DNA of 64,000 nucleotides from Streptomyces sp. NBC_01429 (lineage in GTDB: Bacteria; Actinomycetota; Actinomycetes; Streptomycetales; Streptomycetaceae): the NCBI RefSeq assembly GCF_036231945.1, contig NZ_CP109599.1, positions 7,219,501-7,283,500 on the forward strand, in the 5' to 3' direction. The position numbers and the translations under genes are program-made. The notes beneath the pieces are model-generated. The model saw only the letters and a program-made list of their open reading frames with translations, had not been told where the DNA came from and ran no database searches. Below, in pieces: positions 23,570 to 31,850 of this stretch. Each line of letters opens with the position of its first letter. The stretch's first letter is position 1.

Positions 23570-24493
23570 TCACGCTTCCTTTCGCATGCCGCGGAGCTGG
23601 ACGGCATAGGCGATGATCATGGTGAAGATGCCCATGATGATCGCGACCGTGGCCGCGTAGTTGTGCTGCTGGCCGGAGAAGGCCAGCGAGTAGGTGTAGA
23701 AGTTCGGCGTGAAGTCCGTGGTGATCGTGTTGGGCGCCAGGTTCTTGAGGATGCTCGGCTCGTTGAAGAGCTGGAAGCTGCCGATGATCGAGAAGATGGT
23801 GGCGATGACCAGCGCGCCCCGGATGGCGGGGAGCTTGATCGCGCTGATGATCCGGAGCTGTCCCGCGCCGTCGATCTCCGCGGCCTCGTAGAGCGAGTGC
23901 GGGATCACCCGGAGCGCCGAGTAGAAGATCAGCATGTTGTAGCCGACGAACTCCCAGGTCACGATGTTGCCGATGGAGGCGAGCACCAGGCCGGCGGAGA
24001 GCGGGTCGGGCAGCGACACCCCGAAGGCGTCGTTGATGTTGCCGACGAGGCCGAAGCGGGTGCCGTACATGAAGCCCCACATCAGGGCGGCGACCACGGC
24101 GGGCACGGCGTACGGCAGGAAGATCGCGATCCGGAAGAAGTTCTTGCCGTAGAGCCGGCCGCTGTCGATGGCCAGCGCGACCAGCAGCGCGATCCCGAGC
24201 ATCACCGGTACCTGGACGGCCAGGAAGAGGGTCACCCGGCCCAGCGCGGACCAGAAGTTCGGGTCCTCCAGCGCCCGCTGGTAGTTGTCGAACCCGACGA
24301 ACGAGGTGCCGCCGACGAGTTGGGTGCGGAAGAGACTCAGATAGATCGAGTAGCAGATCGGGGCCAGGAAGACGAGGGCGAAGACCGCCATGAACGGTCC
24401 GATGAAGCCCCAGCCGATCAGGGCCCGCCTGCGTCGAGGGCCCCGTGGCGGGGCGGGGTGTCCCGCTGTGGAAGGCGGTGACAATGCCGTCAT
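23570..24493 (-). CDS. ABC sugar transporter permease, MalF-type (module 2)
   Basis: 307 aa with six membrane segments (first: ALIGWGFIGPFMAVFALVFLAP); EAA loop SLYEAAEIDGAGQLRIISAIKLPAI. ATG 24493 is chosen with GAGGA nine bases upstream; the frame is open to 24568. First gene of the second importer transcript, reading away from a LacI gene across a palindromic operator. Confidence 0.92.
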   Translation of the reverse strand: MTALSPPSTAGHPAPPRGPRRRRALIGWGFIGPFMAVFALVFLAPICYSIYLSLFRTQLVGGTSFVGFDNYQRALEDPNFWSALGRVTLFLAVQVPVMLGIALLVALAIDSGRLYGKNFFRIAIFLPYAVPAVVAALMWGFMYGTRFGLVGNINDAFGVSLPDPLSAGLVLASIGNIVTWEFVGYNMLIFYSALRVIPHSLYEAAEIDGAGQLRIISAIKLPAIRGALVIATIFSIIGSFQLFNEPSILKNLAPNTITTDFTPNFYTYSLAFSGQQHNYAATVAIIMGIFTMIIAYAVQLRGMRKEA

Positions 24494-24591
24494 GACTTTG
24501 TTCCTCGCTGGTCGTCCTCGGGCACCCGGCACCCGGCAGCCGGATGGAAACGTACGTGAACAGGCCATGCCCCGACGTGGCCACGGGCGAC

Positions 24592-24607
24592 ATGTTTACG
24601 TAAACAT
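24592..24607. promoter_or_regulatory. LacI-type palindromic operator between importer 2 and its LacI regulator
   Basis: ATGTTTACGTAAACAT is a perfect 16-bp, CG-centred palindrome in the intergenic region of the divergent permease and LacI genes. A weaker related sequence (GGAAACGTACGTGAAC, 24546-24561) lies nearby. Likely bound by the product of 24722-25828. Confidence 0.75.
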
Positions 24608-24721
24608 CTGTTGATGGGATGCTTACATTGGGTGCCTGAGGGCGTCAAGATTCATGGCGGGGTCAGTTTTGCCCCGAAGCGGCGTCGACCGCGGAGCGTG
24701 AGAGTGCGGGTGGAGGACATC

Positions 24722-25828
24722 GTGGACAGCGCGGAGCCGGACGACCGGTCGTCGCAGGCCGGAGCGGCCGGCCCCGGGACGGCCGAGGCGGACCGCCCGG
24801 CCGGCGGACCGCCGCGCCGTCGCAGAGTGTCCATGGCGGACGTCGCCCGGCGCGCCGGCGTCTCCTCGCAGACGGTCTCCCGGGTGTCCAACGGCCACCA
24901 GGGCGTGGTGGAGAAGACCCGGGAGCAAGTTCTGGCCGCGATGAAGGAGTTGGGCTACCGGCCCAACAGCGCGGCCCGCGCGCTCAAGCGCGGTGAGTTC
25001 CGCACCATCGGCATCATCCTGTTCACCCTCTCGACCACCGGCAACGTCCGCACACTGGAGGCGATCGCCACCTCGGCGGCGCAGCAGGGATACGCCACCA
25101 CACTGCTGCCGGTCGCCATCCCCACCCAGGACCAAGTGCGGGGCGCCTTCACGCGGTTGGGCGAGCTGGCCGTCGATGCCATCATCGTGATCATGGAGGT
25201 TCACCTGCTGGACGCCGCCACGGTCTCGCTGCCGCCCGACGTGGGCGTCGTGGTCGTGGACTCCAACGCGGGCGACCGCTACAGCGTGGTCGACACCGAC
25301 CAGGCGGGCGGCGCCCGGGAGGCGGTGCGGCATCTGCTGGAGCTGGGGCACACCACGGTCTGGCATCTGGCCGGTCCCGAGGAGTCGTTCGCCGCACAGC
25401 ACCGCGCCGACGCCTGGCGGGCCACCCTGCGCGCGGCCGGCCGCGAGGTGCCGCCGCTGCTGCGCGGCGACTGGTCGGCCGAGTCGGGATACCGCGCCGG
25501 GCTGAGGCTGGCCCGGGAGCCGGGCTGTACGGCGGTGTTCGCGGCCAACGACCAGATGGCGCTCGGTCTGCTGCGGGCGCTGCACGAGTCGGGCCTTACG
25601 GTCCCCGGCCGGGTCAGTGTGGTCGGCTTCGACGACATCCCGGACGCCGGCTCGTACCTGCCGCCGCTGACCACCGTCCGCCAGGACTTCGCCGAGGTGG
25701 GACGGCGGTGCGTCGAGGGCGCGCTGCGCCAGATCCGGGAACACACCGAGGAGCCCGGCACCACGCTCGTCCCCACCCGGATGGTGATCCGCGAGAGCAC
25801 GGCGCCGCCGCCGGAGCCGGCGGGCTGA
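24722..25828 (+). CDS. LacI-family transcriptional regulator (second sugar module)
   Basis: 368 aa from GTG 24722. A disordered N-terminal extension precedes the helix-turn-helix (VSMADVARRAGVSSQTVSRVSNGHQGV) and hinge (AARALKRGEFRTIG). The effector domain carries AVFAANDQMALGLLRALHESG and VVGFDDIPDAGSYLPPLTTV. The start is set by GGAGGA four bases upstream; GTG 24710 and upstream ATGs are in frame but lack a ribosome site. Expected to repress the divergent importer, GH42 and GH30 genes until its sugar binds. Confidence 0.88.
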   Translation: MDSAEPDDRSSQAGAAGPGTAEADRPAGGPPRRRRVSMADVARRAGVSSQTVSRVSNGHQGVVEKTREQVLAAMKELGYRPNSAARALKRGEFRTIGIILFTLSTTGNVRTLEAIATSAAQQGYATTLLPVAIPTQDQVRGAFTRLGELAVDAIIVIMEVHLLDAATVSLPPDVGVVVVDSNAGDRYSVVDTDQAGGAREAVRHLLELGHTTVWHLAGPEESFAAQHRADAWRATLRAAGREVPPLLRGDWSAESGYRAGLRLAREPGCTAVFAANDQMALGLLRALHESGLTVPGRVSVVGFDDIPDAGSYLPPLTTVRQDFAEVGRRCVEGALRQIREHTEEPGTTLVPTRMVIRESTAPPPEPAG

Positions 25829-25876
25829 CGTCCCCGCGTACGCCGTGCATGTGCACGCGCCCGCGCGGGCGGACCT

Positions 25877-26119
25877 TCAGCGCCGCTCGGCCGGCGGCAC
25901 GGGGCCGTTGCTCAGCAGGTCGCCGGGGCCGCAGTCGAGTGCCTGGCAGATCGCGCTGAGCGTGGAGAACCGGATCGCCTTGGCCCGGCCGTTCTTCAGG
26001 ATCGAGAGATTGACGACGGTCACACCGACCCGTCCCGCCAGCTCGGTCAGGGTCATGCCGCGCTCGGCGAGCAGCCGGTCCAGATGGACCACGACACGGT
26101 GCTCGTCCTCCGGCGGCAT
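25877..26119 (-). CDS. Small XRE-family HTH regulator (YozG-like)
   Basis: 80 aa. Almost the whole protein is a Cro/CI helix-turn-helix: LDRLLAERGMTLTELAGRVGV then NLSILKNGRAKAIRFSTLSAICQALDCGPGDLL. Its ATG overlaps the stop of the upstream DUF2975 membrane protein (TGATG), the usual pairing of this regulator type with a membrane partner. Probably autoregulates the pair via the dyad at 26752-26800. Confidence 0.88.
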   Translation of the reverse strand: MPPEDEHRVVVHLDRLLAERGMTLTELAGRVGVTVVNLSILKNGRAKAIRFSTLSAICQALDCGPGDLLSNGPVPPAERR

Positions 26120-26742
26120 CAGACCAGTCCCTCGGCGTCCGCGCGCAGCTGGGTGCCGCGCCGGAACACTTCGGCGAGCGCGGCGATCAGCAGCCCGAGC
26201 AGGACGGGCCCGGAGCTGAACGTCGCCTCGACGGACACCTGGTCCTCGACCGCCGTGCCCAGCACCAGCTGCCCGGTGGTGATCATGTCGAGCAGCGGAC
26301 GCAGGATCGCGAGCCCCAGCACCGTCACCGCGATCGCCCGTACCCGTCGCGCGTTGTCCGGTACGAAGGGGTCGCCGGCCGCGAGCGTCCGCACGATCCG
26401 GTACAGCAGATACGCCACGATCAGCAGCAGCACACCGCTGAAGAATTCGGGCAGCGCGAGCAGCGCGCGCTGGGCCAGGTCCGGGTGGGCGAAGGTCACT
26501 TCCCCCTGGCTGGTGCCGTTCAGCGCGATCCCGTCGCCGCCGCCCGAGCCCGCGACCGTCGCGGCGCCGCGCAGCGGTACGGTCCGCCCGGCGCCGTCCT
26601 GGCCGGTCACCCCCAACACCCCCAGCAGCGGGCTCAGTACGGCGAATCCGGCCACCAGGGCCGCGCCCACGCCGAGGACGACACGCAGGGCGGTGTTGTC
26701 GCCGCGATCCCACTCGACCCGGTACCAGGGGGACGTGTTCAT
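26119..26742 (-). CDS. DUF2975-family membrane protein
   Basis: 207 aa with four predicted membrane segments (ALRVVLGVGAALVAGFAVLSPL; LLALPEFFSGVLLLIVAYLLY; VRAIAVTVLGLAILRPL; SGPVLLGLLIAALAEVF). Extracellular loop with GDGIALNGTSQGEVTF between segments 1 and 2. GAGG precedes ATG 26742. The function of the family is unknown; it nearly always accompanies an XRE regulator, as here. The promoter region upstream holds a long inverted repeat. Confidence 0.82.
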   Translation of the reverse strand: MNTSPWYRVEWDRGDNTALRVVLGVGAALVAGFAVLSPLLGVLGVTGQDGAGRTVPLRGAATVAGSGGGDGIALNGTSQGEVTFAHPDLAQRALLALPEFFSGVLLLIVAYLLYRIVRTLAAGDPFVPDNARRVRAIAVTVLGLAILRPLLDMITTGQLVLGTAVEDQVSVEATFSSGPVLLGLLIAALAEVFRRGTQLRADAEGLV

Positions 26743-26751
26743 GACAGCCTC

Positions 26752-26800
26752 GTATCGAAAGTCGTTGTTATCGGTAATCGATAGTAACGACTTTCGATAC
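26752..26800. promoter_or_regulatory. Long inverted repeat at the DUF2975/XRE promoter
   Basis: GTATCGAAAGTCGTT (26752-26766) and AACGACTTTCGATAC (26786-26800) are perfect 15-bp arms. The 19-base centre contains a second, smaller dyad (TATCG...CGATA). Overall AT-rich for this genome. Probable operator of the XRE protein. Confidence 0.65.
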
Positions 26801-26870
26801 CCTCGTGTCAAGTACGTGGCTGCGCTTAGCATGCGGTGATCATCGATGTGGTTCTGCGAGAGGGGCGGGC

Positions 26871-27722
26871 ATGCGCGCGGAGGACTGGACCGGAGTCGTC
26901 ACCCATCACGGCGAGGGGCCCGGCTGGGACCCGCACACGGGACAGCTGAGGATCGTCGACATGCTGGCCGGGGACCTCCTGGCCTTCGACGCCGGGGGCG
27001 CGTACGTACGGCAGCACCTCGGCGACGTCGCGGCGGCCTGGCGGCCCCGGGCGTCCGGCGGCGTCGTGGCGGCCGTCGAGCGGGGCTTCGCGCTGATCGC
27101 GGCGGACGGCACGGTCAGCGCCGGGGAGGAGCTGTGGACCGACGGCTCGATCCGGATGAACGAGGGCGGCTGCGACCCGGCCGGCAACTTCTACTGCGGC
27201 ACGATGGCCTACGACGCGCGCCCCGGCGCCGGCTCCGTGTACCGGCTGACCCCGGGCGGCGCCGTCTCCGTCGTCCACACCGGAGTGACCATCTCCAACG
27301 GCCTCGCCTGGGCCCCGGACGGCACCTTCGCGTACTACGTCGACACCCCCACCCAGTCGATCGCCCGCGTCACGGTCGACCCGGAGGCCGGCCGCTTCTC
27401 CACCCCCGAGCCCTGGGTCACCATCGACCCGGCCGACGGCGCCCCCGACGGCATCACGCTCGACGCCCGGGGCGGCGTCTGGGTCGCCCTGTGGGGCGGC
27501 TCGGCGGTACGCAGGTACGCCGAGGACGGCACGCTGGACGAGGTGGTCGAGGTCGACGCCCGCCAGGTCAGCGCCTGTGCGTTCGGTGGCGACGACTACG
27601 GGCGGCTGTTCATCACGACCTCCCGCCAGGACGTACCGGACGGCGAGGACCCGGCGGCGGGCGCGGTCTTCACCGTCGAGCCGGGGATCGGCGGGGTCGC
27701 GCCGCTGATGTTCGGCGGGTAG
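26871..27722 (+). CDS. SMP-30/gluconolactonase/LRE-type beta-propeller protein
   Basis: 283 aa. A six-bladed propeller with the family motifs GEGPGWDPHTGQLRIVDM, MNEGGCDPAGNFYCGTM, ISNGLAWAPDGTFAYYVDT and APDGITLDARGGVWVALWGG; acidic residues in these loops bind the catalytic metal. Members hydrolyse sugar lactones. GAGAGGGG precedes ATG 26871; the frame is open upstream but without support. It stands alone; the substrate is unknown. Confidence 0.88.
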   Translation: MRAEDWTGVVTHHGEGPGWDPHTGQLRIVDMLAGDLLAFDAGGAYVRQHLGDVAAAWRPRASGGVVAAVERGFALIAADGTVSAGEELWTDGSIRMNEGGCDPAGNFYCGTMAYDARPGAGSVYRLTPGGAVSVVHTGVTISNGLAWAPDGTFAYYVDTPTQSIARVTVDPEAGRFSTPEPWVTIDPADGAPDGITLDARGGVWVALWGGSAVRRYAEDGTLDEVVEVDARQVSACAFGGDDYGRLFITTSRQDVPDGEDPAAGAVFTVEPGIGGVAPLMFGG

Positions 27723-27744
27723 GACGTCCTTCGTCCGCGCGGGT

Positions 27745-28482
27745 TCAGGCCTGCGCCGTGGGGCGGATGACGATTTCGTTGATGTCGACGTCGGCGGGCT
27801 GTTCGATGGCGAACCGGATGGCCCGGGCTACCGCCTCGGGCGGGATCGCCATGTCGTCCATCGTCTCGCTCATCCGCGCGCGCAGGTCCGGGTCCGGGAC
27901 GGACCCGAGGAAGTCGGTGGCCACGAAGCCCGGCGAGACCATCGAGACCCGGATCGACGGGCCGGCCTCCTGTCGCAGACCGTCGGTGAGTGCGCGGGCG
28001 GCGGCCTTGGAGGCCGAGTAGACCGCCTGCCCGGGGACCGTCTTGAAGGCGGAGGTCGACAGGGTGTGCACGAACTGGCCGTGCCCCTGGCCCCGGAAGA
28101 CGGGGAGGGCCGCGGCGATGCCGTGCAGGAGCCCCTTCACGTTGACGTCGATCATCGCGTCCCAGTCGTCCACCCGCAGGTCGTCGAGGAAGGACACCGG
28201 CCCGATCCCGGCGTTGCCGACCAGGACGTCCAGGCGGCCGAAGGTGTCCTGGGCGAGCGCCACCAGGTCGGCCGTGTCCTCGCGGCGCCGGACGTCGACC
28301 GCCCTGAACTCGACGTCGTGGCCTTTGCTCCGGAGTTCGCCGGCCAGGTCGGCGAGCCGCTGCTCGCGGCGCGCCCCGAGTACGAGCTTCGCCCCGCCCT
28401 CCGCCAGTGCCCGGGCGGTGGCGGAGCCGATGCCGCTGCTCGCTCCGGTGATCGCCACGACCTTGCCCTCGATGCCCGACAT
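27745..28482 (-). CDS. Short-chain dehydrogenase/reductase
   Basis: 245 aa, classical SDR: cofactor motif TGASSGIGSATA near residue 12, NAG in VGNAGIGPVS near 88, catalytic YSASKAAA near 155, and GFVATDF after it. The basic residues after the glycine motif (GARREQRL) suggest NADP. Start ATG 28482. Divergent from a TetR gene across two copies of a CGGACacGTGTCCG dyad, so probably its target. Substrate unknown. Confidence 0.9.
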   Translation of the reverse strand: MSGIEGKVVAITGASSGIGSATARALAEGGAKLVLGARREQRLADLAGELRSKGHDVEFRAVDVRRREDTADLVALAQDTFGRLDVLVGNAGIGPVSFLDDLRVDDWDAMIDVNVKGLLHGIAAALPVFRGQGHGQFVHTLSTSAFKTVPGQAVYSASKAAARALTDGLRQEAGPSIRVSMVSPGFVATDFLGSVPDPDLRARMSETMDDMAIPPEAVARAIRFAIEQPADVDINEIVIRPTAQA

Positions 28483-28511
28483 GCGGTACCACCGTTCTGG
28501 AATCGTATAAG

Positions 28512-28556
28512 CGGACGTGTGTCCGGTACGATTCGACGGTAACGGACACGTGTCCG
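28512..28556. promoter_or_regulatory. Twin TetR-type operators between SDR and TetR genes
   Basis: CGGACACGTGTCCG (28543-28556) is a perfect 14-bp palindrome. CGGACGTGTGTCCG (28512-28525) is a near copy with the same CGGAC/GTCCG arms, 31 bases away centre to centre. Confidence 0.7.
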
Positions 28557-28598
28557 GATAGGCAAGCGGGCTCGTCACGGCCCGGATCGGAGCACCAG

Positions 28599-29168
28599 GT
28601 GGAGCAGCCCCGTCAACGCGCCACGCGTTCGGACGCCGAGGGCAACCGCGCACGCATCATCGAGATCGCGCGCACCGCCTTCACCGGCACCCCCGACGCG
28701 ACCCTTCAGTCGATCGCGAGGACGGCAGGCGTCGGCCAGGGGACCATGTACCGGCACTTCGTGAACCGCGAAGCCCTGCTGCTGGCCGTCTACCGGCACG
28801 ACGTCGAGGAACTCATCGACGCCGCACCCCGTCTGCTCGGAGAGCACGAGCCGCTGGAGGCGCTGCGCCTCTGGTTCGACCGCCTCGCCGCCTACGGCCG
28901 CATCAAGCACGGAGCGTCCCTGGCCATCGAGGCCGCCACCCGCGCTGACCTCGGCAGCCAGTACTACGCGCCGGTCATCGCCGCACTGGATCAGTTGCTC
29001 ACCGCAGGCAAGGCCGCCGGGCGGCTGCGGCCCGACGTCGACGCCGACGAGGTCCTGCTGCTCGTGTCGTTCCTGTGGAAGGCCGGCGGCGGACCCGACT
29101 GGCAGGAACGCGGCGCACACATGCTCGCCATCGTCATCGACGGGCTGCGCGCCGGAACGCGCGGCTGA
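28599..29168 (+). CDS. TetR-family transcriptional regulator
   Basis: 189 aa. N-terminal helix-turn-helix: RIIEIARTAFTGTPDATLQSIARTAGVGQGTMYRHFVNREALLLAVY, followed by an all-helical ligand domain with FDRLAAYGRIKHGASLAIEAATR. GTG 28599. It likely represses itself and the divergent SDR gene through the twin dyads. Ligand unknown. Confidence 0.9.
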   Translation: MEQPRQRATRSDAEGNRARIIEIARTAFTGTPDATLQSIARTAGVGQGTMYRHFVNREALLLAVYRHDVEELIDAAPRLLGEHEPLEALRLWFDRLAAYGRIKHGASLAIEAATRADLGSQYYAPVIAALDQLLTAGKAAGRLRPDVDADEVLLLVSFLWKAGGGPDWQERGAHMLAIVIDGLRAGTRG

Positions 29169-29192
29169 GGCCCCGCCCGGCCGCCCGGCCGG

Positions 29193-29777
29193 TCACAGCC
29201 CCGGGGCGCCCCACACCGGGAACCAGCGGGCGAGGTCGGGTTCGATCCGCAGATCGTCCCCGAGTACGGCCCTGACCTGGAGTTCTCGTGGACTGTCGCG
29301 CTTCTCGGCGTCACCGGGCAGCGGCGCGAAGGGGTAGAAACTGCCGCGCTTGTAGAGATAGACGAGGGCCAGCGATCGCTGCTCCGTGTCCTGGAAGCCG
29401 ATCAGGGAGCAGAGCAGCTGCGGCCCGAAGCCGCCGTCCTGGAGCAGCGTGTTGACCGCGTGCAGGTCGTTGACCAGGGCAGCCGTGTCGTCCGGCGCCC
29501 GCTGGGCGAGGAGCCAGGTGTAGCCGTACGAGTCCTGGCTGAACGTCACGGGCGGCCCGGAGCGGTCCTTGTCCGCGTCGAGCAGCTCCCGCACGTCCTG
29601 CCTGATCCGCGCGAATCCGCCGCCCTCGACGCCCGCGAAGCAGACGGATCCCAGGCCGGTGGGCGTGTACCCGGCGCCGGCCTCAAGGGTGAGGGCCGCG
29701 GACGGCAGCGAGAACAGCTGGTCGAGATCGGGCCGGACGGGCTTGCTCCGGCCGAGGATGGTGTCGAGAAGGCCCAC
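29193..29777 (-). CDS. pspAB: PspA-associated protein PspAB
   Basis: 194 aa. Matches the actinobacterial PspAB family: MGLLDTILGRSKPVRPDLDQLFSLPSA at the start and VRELLDADKDRSGPPVTFSQDSYGYTWL in the middle. Probably a soluble partner of envelope-stress (PspA) responses. It follows the HtpX gene on the same strand by about 110 bases, an arrangement common in Streptomyces. Confidence 0.8.
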   Translation of the reverse strand: MGLLDTILGRSKPVRPDLDQLFSLPSAALTLEAGAGYTPTGLGSVCFAGVEGGGFARIRQDVRELLDADKDRSGPPVTFSQDSYGYTWLLAQRAPDDTAALVNDLHAVNTLLQDGGFGPQLLCSLIGFQDTEQRSLALVYLYKRGSFYPFAPLPGDAEKRDSPRELQVRAVLGDDLRIEPDLARWFPVWGAPGL

Positions 29778-29888
29778 AGGGCCGGCTCCTCACTGTGCGG
29801 GGGTGGCGGCGTCCGGCGCTCTGGCGGTCCGGCGTCCGGGAAACCTGGAGTTTGAGTTGGAGCTGGAGGCGGAGGCGGTTGCGTACGG

Positions 29889-30799
29889 TTACGGGCGGGC
29901 CAGGTCGGCGGAGATCCGGGCAAGCTGGTCCAGCCGCTGCTCGAGCGTCGGGTGCGAGGAGAGCAGCCGGCCCAGGCTCTCCTTCGAGGAGAACGCCGGG
30001 ACGAAGAAGAAGGCGTTGTACGGCTCGGCCTTGCGCAGGTCCTCCGTGGGGATCCGGGCCATCTGCCCGCTCACCTTCGTCAGGGCCGAGGCCAGGGCCG
30101 AGGGGCGGCCGGTCAGCAGGGCGGCGGCGCGGTCGGCGGACAGCTCGCGGTAGCGCGAGAGCAGCCGGGTCAGCAGGAAGCCGACCGCGTACACCACCGC
30201 GCTGACCAGCGGTATCAGCATGATCGCGATACCGGCCGGGCCGGCGTTCCTGCTGCCGCGCGCCAGTCCGCTGTAGAGCGCGAACCGGGTGATCAGGCCG
30301 GCGAGCACGCCCAGGAACGAGGCGATGGTCATCACCGCGACATCGCGGTGCGCGACATGGGACATCTCGTGCGCGAGGACGCCTTCCAGCTCCTCGGGCT
30401 CCAGCCGGCGCAGCAGCCCGGTGGTGGCGCAGACGAGAGAGCTGCGCTCGCTCCTGCCGGTGGCGAACGCGTTGGGGATATCGCTCTGGGCGATGGCCAC
30501 CCGTGGCTTGGGCATGTCGGCCAGGGCGCAGATGCGGTCCACGGCGCCGTGCAGCTCGGGCGCCTCCTCGGGGGTGACCTCCCGCGCGCCCATGCTGAAG
30601 GCCGCGATCTTGTCGCTGAACCAGAACTGCGCGATGAACAGACCGCCCGCGAAGATCAGGATGATCGGCCACGCGTGGTTCAGCACCGCCAGCAGTACCC
30701 CGATCAGGACCACGTACAGCAGGCCGCGATCAGGAACATGGTGGTCACCATGCGCGTGGTCAGACCGCGGTCCGGGGTGTAGCGGTTCTTCGTCGTCAT
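29889..30799 (-). pseudogene. htpX: HtpX-type M48 membrane metalloprotease with a 5' frameshift
   Basis: Membrane-bound zinc protease for envelope quality control. The natural start, ATG 30799 (MTTKNRYTPDRGLTTRMVTTMFLIA, GAGGCGG upstream), runs into CCTWS-stop after about 30 codons. The rest of the protein (VVLIGVLLAVLNHAW onward) continues in the -1 frame from about 30725. Restoring one base around 30722-30730 would give MFLIAGLLYVVLIGV, the normal first membrane segment. Downstream features are intact: zinc motif LAHEMSHVAH, third ligand region YRELSADRAA, four membrane segments. A GTG at 30713 could give a product lacking the first helix. It is either a real mutation or a sequence error. 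Confidence 0.75.
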
Positions 30800-31140
30800 C
30801 TTCCGCCTCCTGTAGCTCTCACTGCTGCCATTTTCCTCCCTTTCCGGCGAAACGGAGTAAACGGAGGATATGGAAGGGCCACGGAAGGCCCGGTGACGCT
30901 CCTGTCCCGCCCGGAGCGGGCCGCCCCTGCGTCGCCCGTCTCTAGAGGCACGGACGGCCCGTCTGCCAGGGGCGCACAGTGGCGCACTGCTGTACGCGGG
31001 GGCTCGCGCGGTGGCGAGAAGTGCCTCCCGTGCTGCCGGTGTTGTGTTCCTCACTTTATGGGGCCGGGCATTGAGGTAGGCGCGGTGTAGGTAAATGGCC
31101 ACCATGTGTGTGGGTAGGTGAAGGCGATAAGGAGGTGCGC
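30800..31140. other. Gene-free region between htpX and ramR
   Basis: 341 bases. It must hold the divergent htpX and ramR promoters. Segment 31030-31125 is less GC-rich than the surroundings and contains a GGTAGG motif twice (TTGAGGTAGGCG near 31075 and GTGGGTAGGTGA near 31110), which could be a regulator site. No hairpin or small gene was recognised. Confidence 0.4.
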
Positions 31141-31746
31141 ATGATCAGAGTTCTCGTGGTGCACAAACTGGGTCTGTTTCGTTCGGCCCTGGTGGCGTTA
31201 CTCCGTCCCGAGACGACTCTCGATGTGTCGTCGGCGTCGGGGCGTACGGCATTTCGCGGGGCCTACGGTGTTCCCCCGCATGTCTATGTGGCCGACATCG
31301 ACTGTCTTGATTCTCCCGGCTACGAGGAAGAGACCGGTCTCACACGCGATGACCTGGGCTACGATCCGGCCCTTCTGGTCCTGGCAAGCTCACGGAAACC
31401 AGGAGCTTTGCGCAAAGCTTTTGACGCGGGTGCGCTCGGATACGTCAGCAAGGACGGGGAGCCGGGGAGATTAGTGGAAGGCATCCACAAAGTCGCGCGA
31501 GGCGAGCGATTCGTCGATGAAGCACTGGCATTCGATTTTCTCCAGGCGGCGAAGATGCCGCTGACCCCGAGAGAACTCAGCGTCCTCGCGCTGGCCGCGG
31601 AGGGGGCCCCGATCGATGAAATCGCGAGATCACTGCATCTGTCCAACGGCACGATACGCAACTATCTGGCCGCCGCGATACGGAAGGTGGGCGGCCGGAA
31701 CCGTTTGGACGCCATACGCATTTCACAGGGCGCGGGCTGGCTGTGA
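31141..31746 (+). CDS. ramR: RamR-type response regulator, activator of the SapB operon
   Basis: 201 aa. N-terminal receiver-like domain (MIRVLVVHKLGLFRSALVALLR), with the acidic pocket at VYVADIDCLDSPG and a conserved lysine in YVSKDGEPG, then a LuxR/NarL helix-turn-helix (LTPRELSVLALAAEGAPIDEIARSLHLSNGTIRNYL). Length and position beside ramCSAB match RamR/AmfR. A perfect AAGGAGGT precedes ATG 31141. Two leucine TTA codons (31198-31200 and 31471-31473) make it dependent on the bldA tRNA. Codon use is visibly less GC-rich than that of its neighbours. No cognate kinase is nearby, as for known RamR. Confidence 0.9.
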   Translation: MIRVLVVHKLGLFRSALVALLRPETTLDVSSASGRTAFRGAYGVPPHVYVADIDCLDSPGYEEETGLTRDDLGYDPALLVLASSRKPGALRKAFDAGALGYVSKDGEPGRLVEGIHKVARGERFVDEALAFDFLQAAKMPLTPRELSVLALAAEGAPIDEIARSLHLSNGTIRNYLAAAIRKVGGRNRLDAIRISQGAGWL

Positions 31747-31850
31747 ACCGCCCGGACCGCCCGGCCCCGGACGGCCCCGGACACGCGCCCGCCGCCCGGA
31801 CACGCGCCCGTCGCGACGGCCGACCGCTCTCCCGCACGGCCGCTCCCTGC

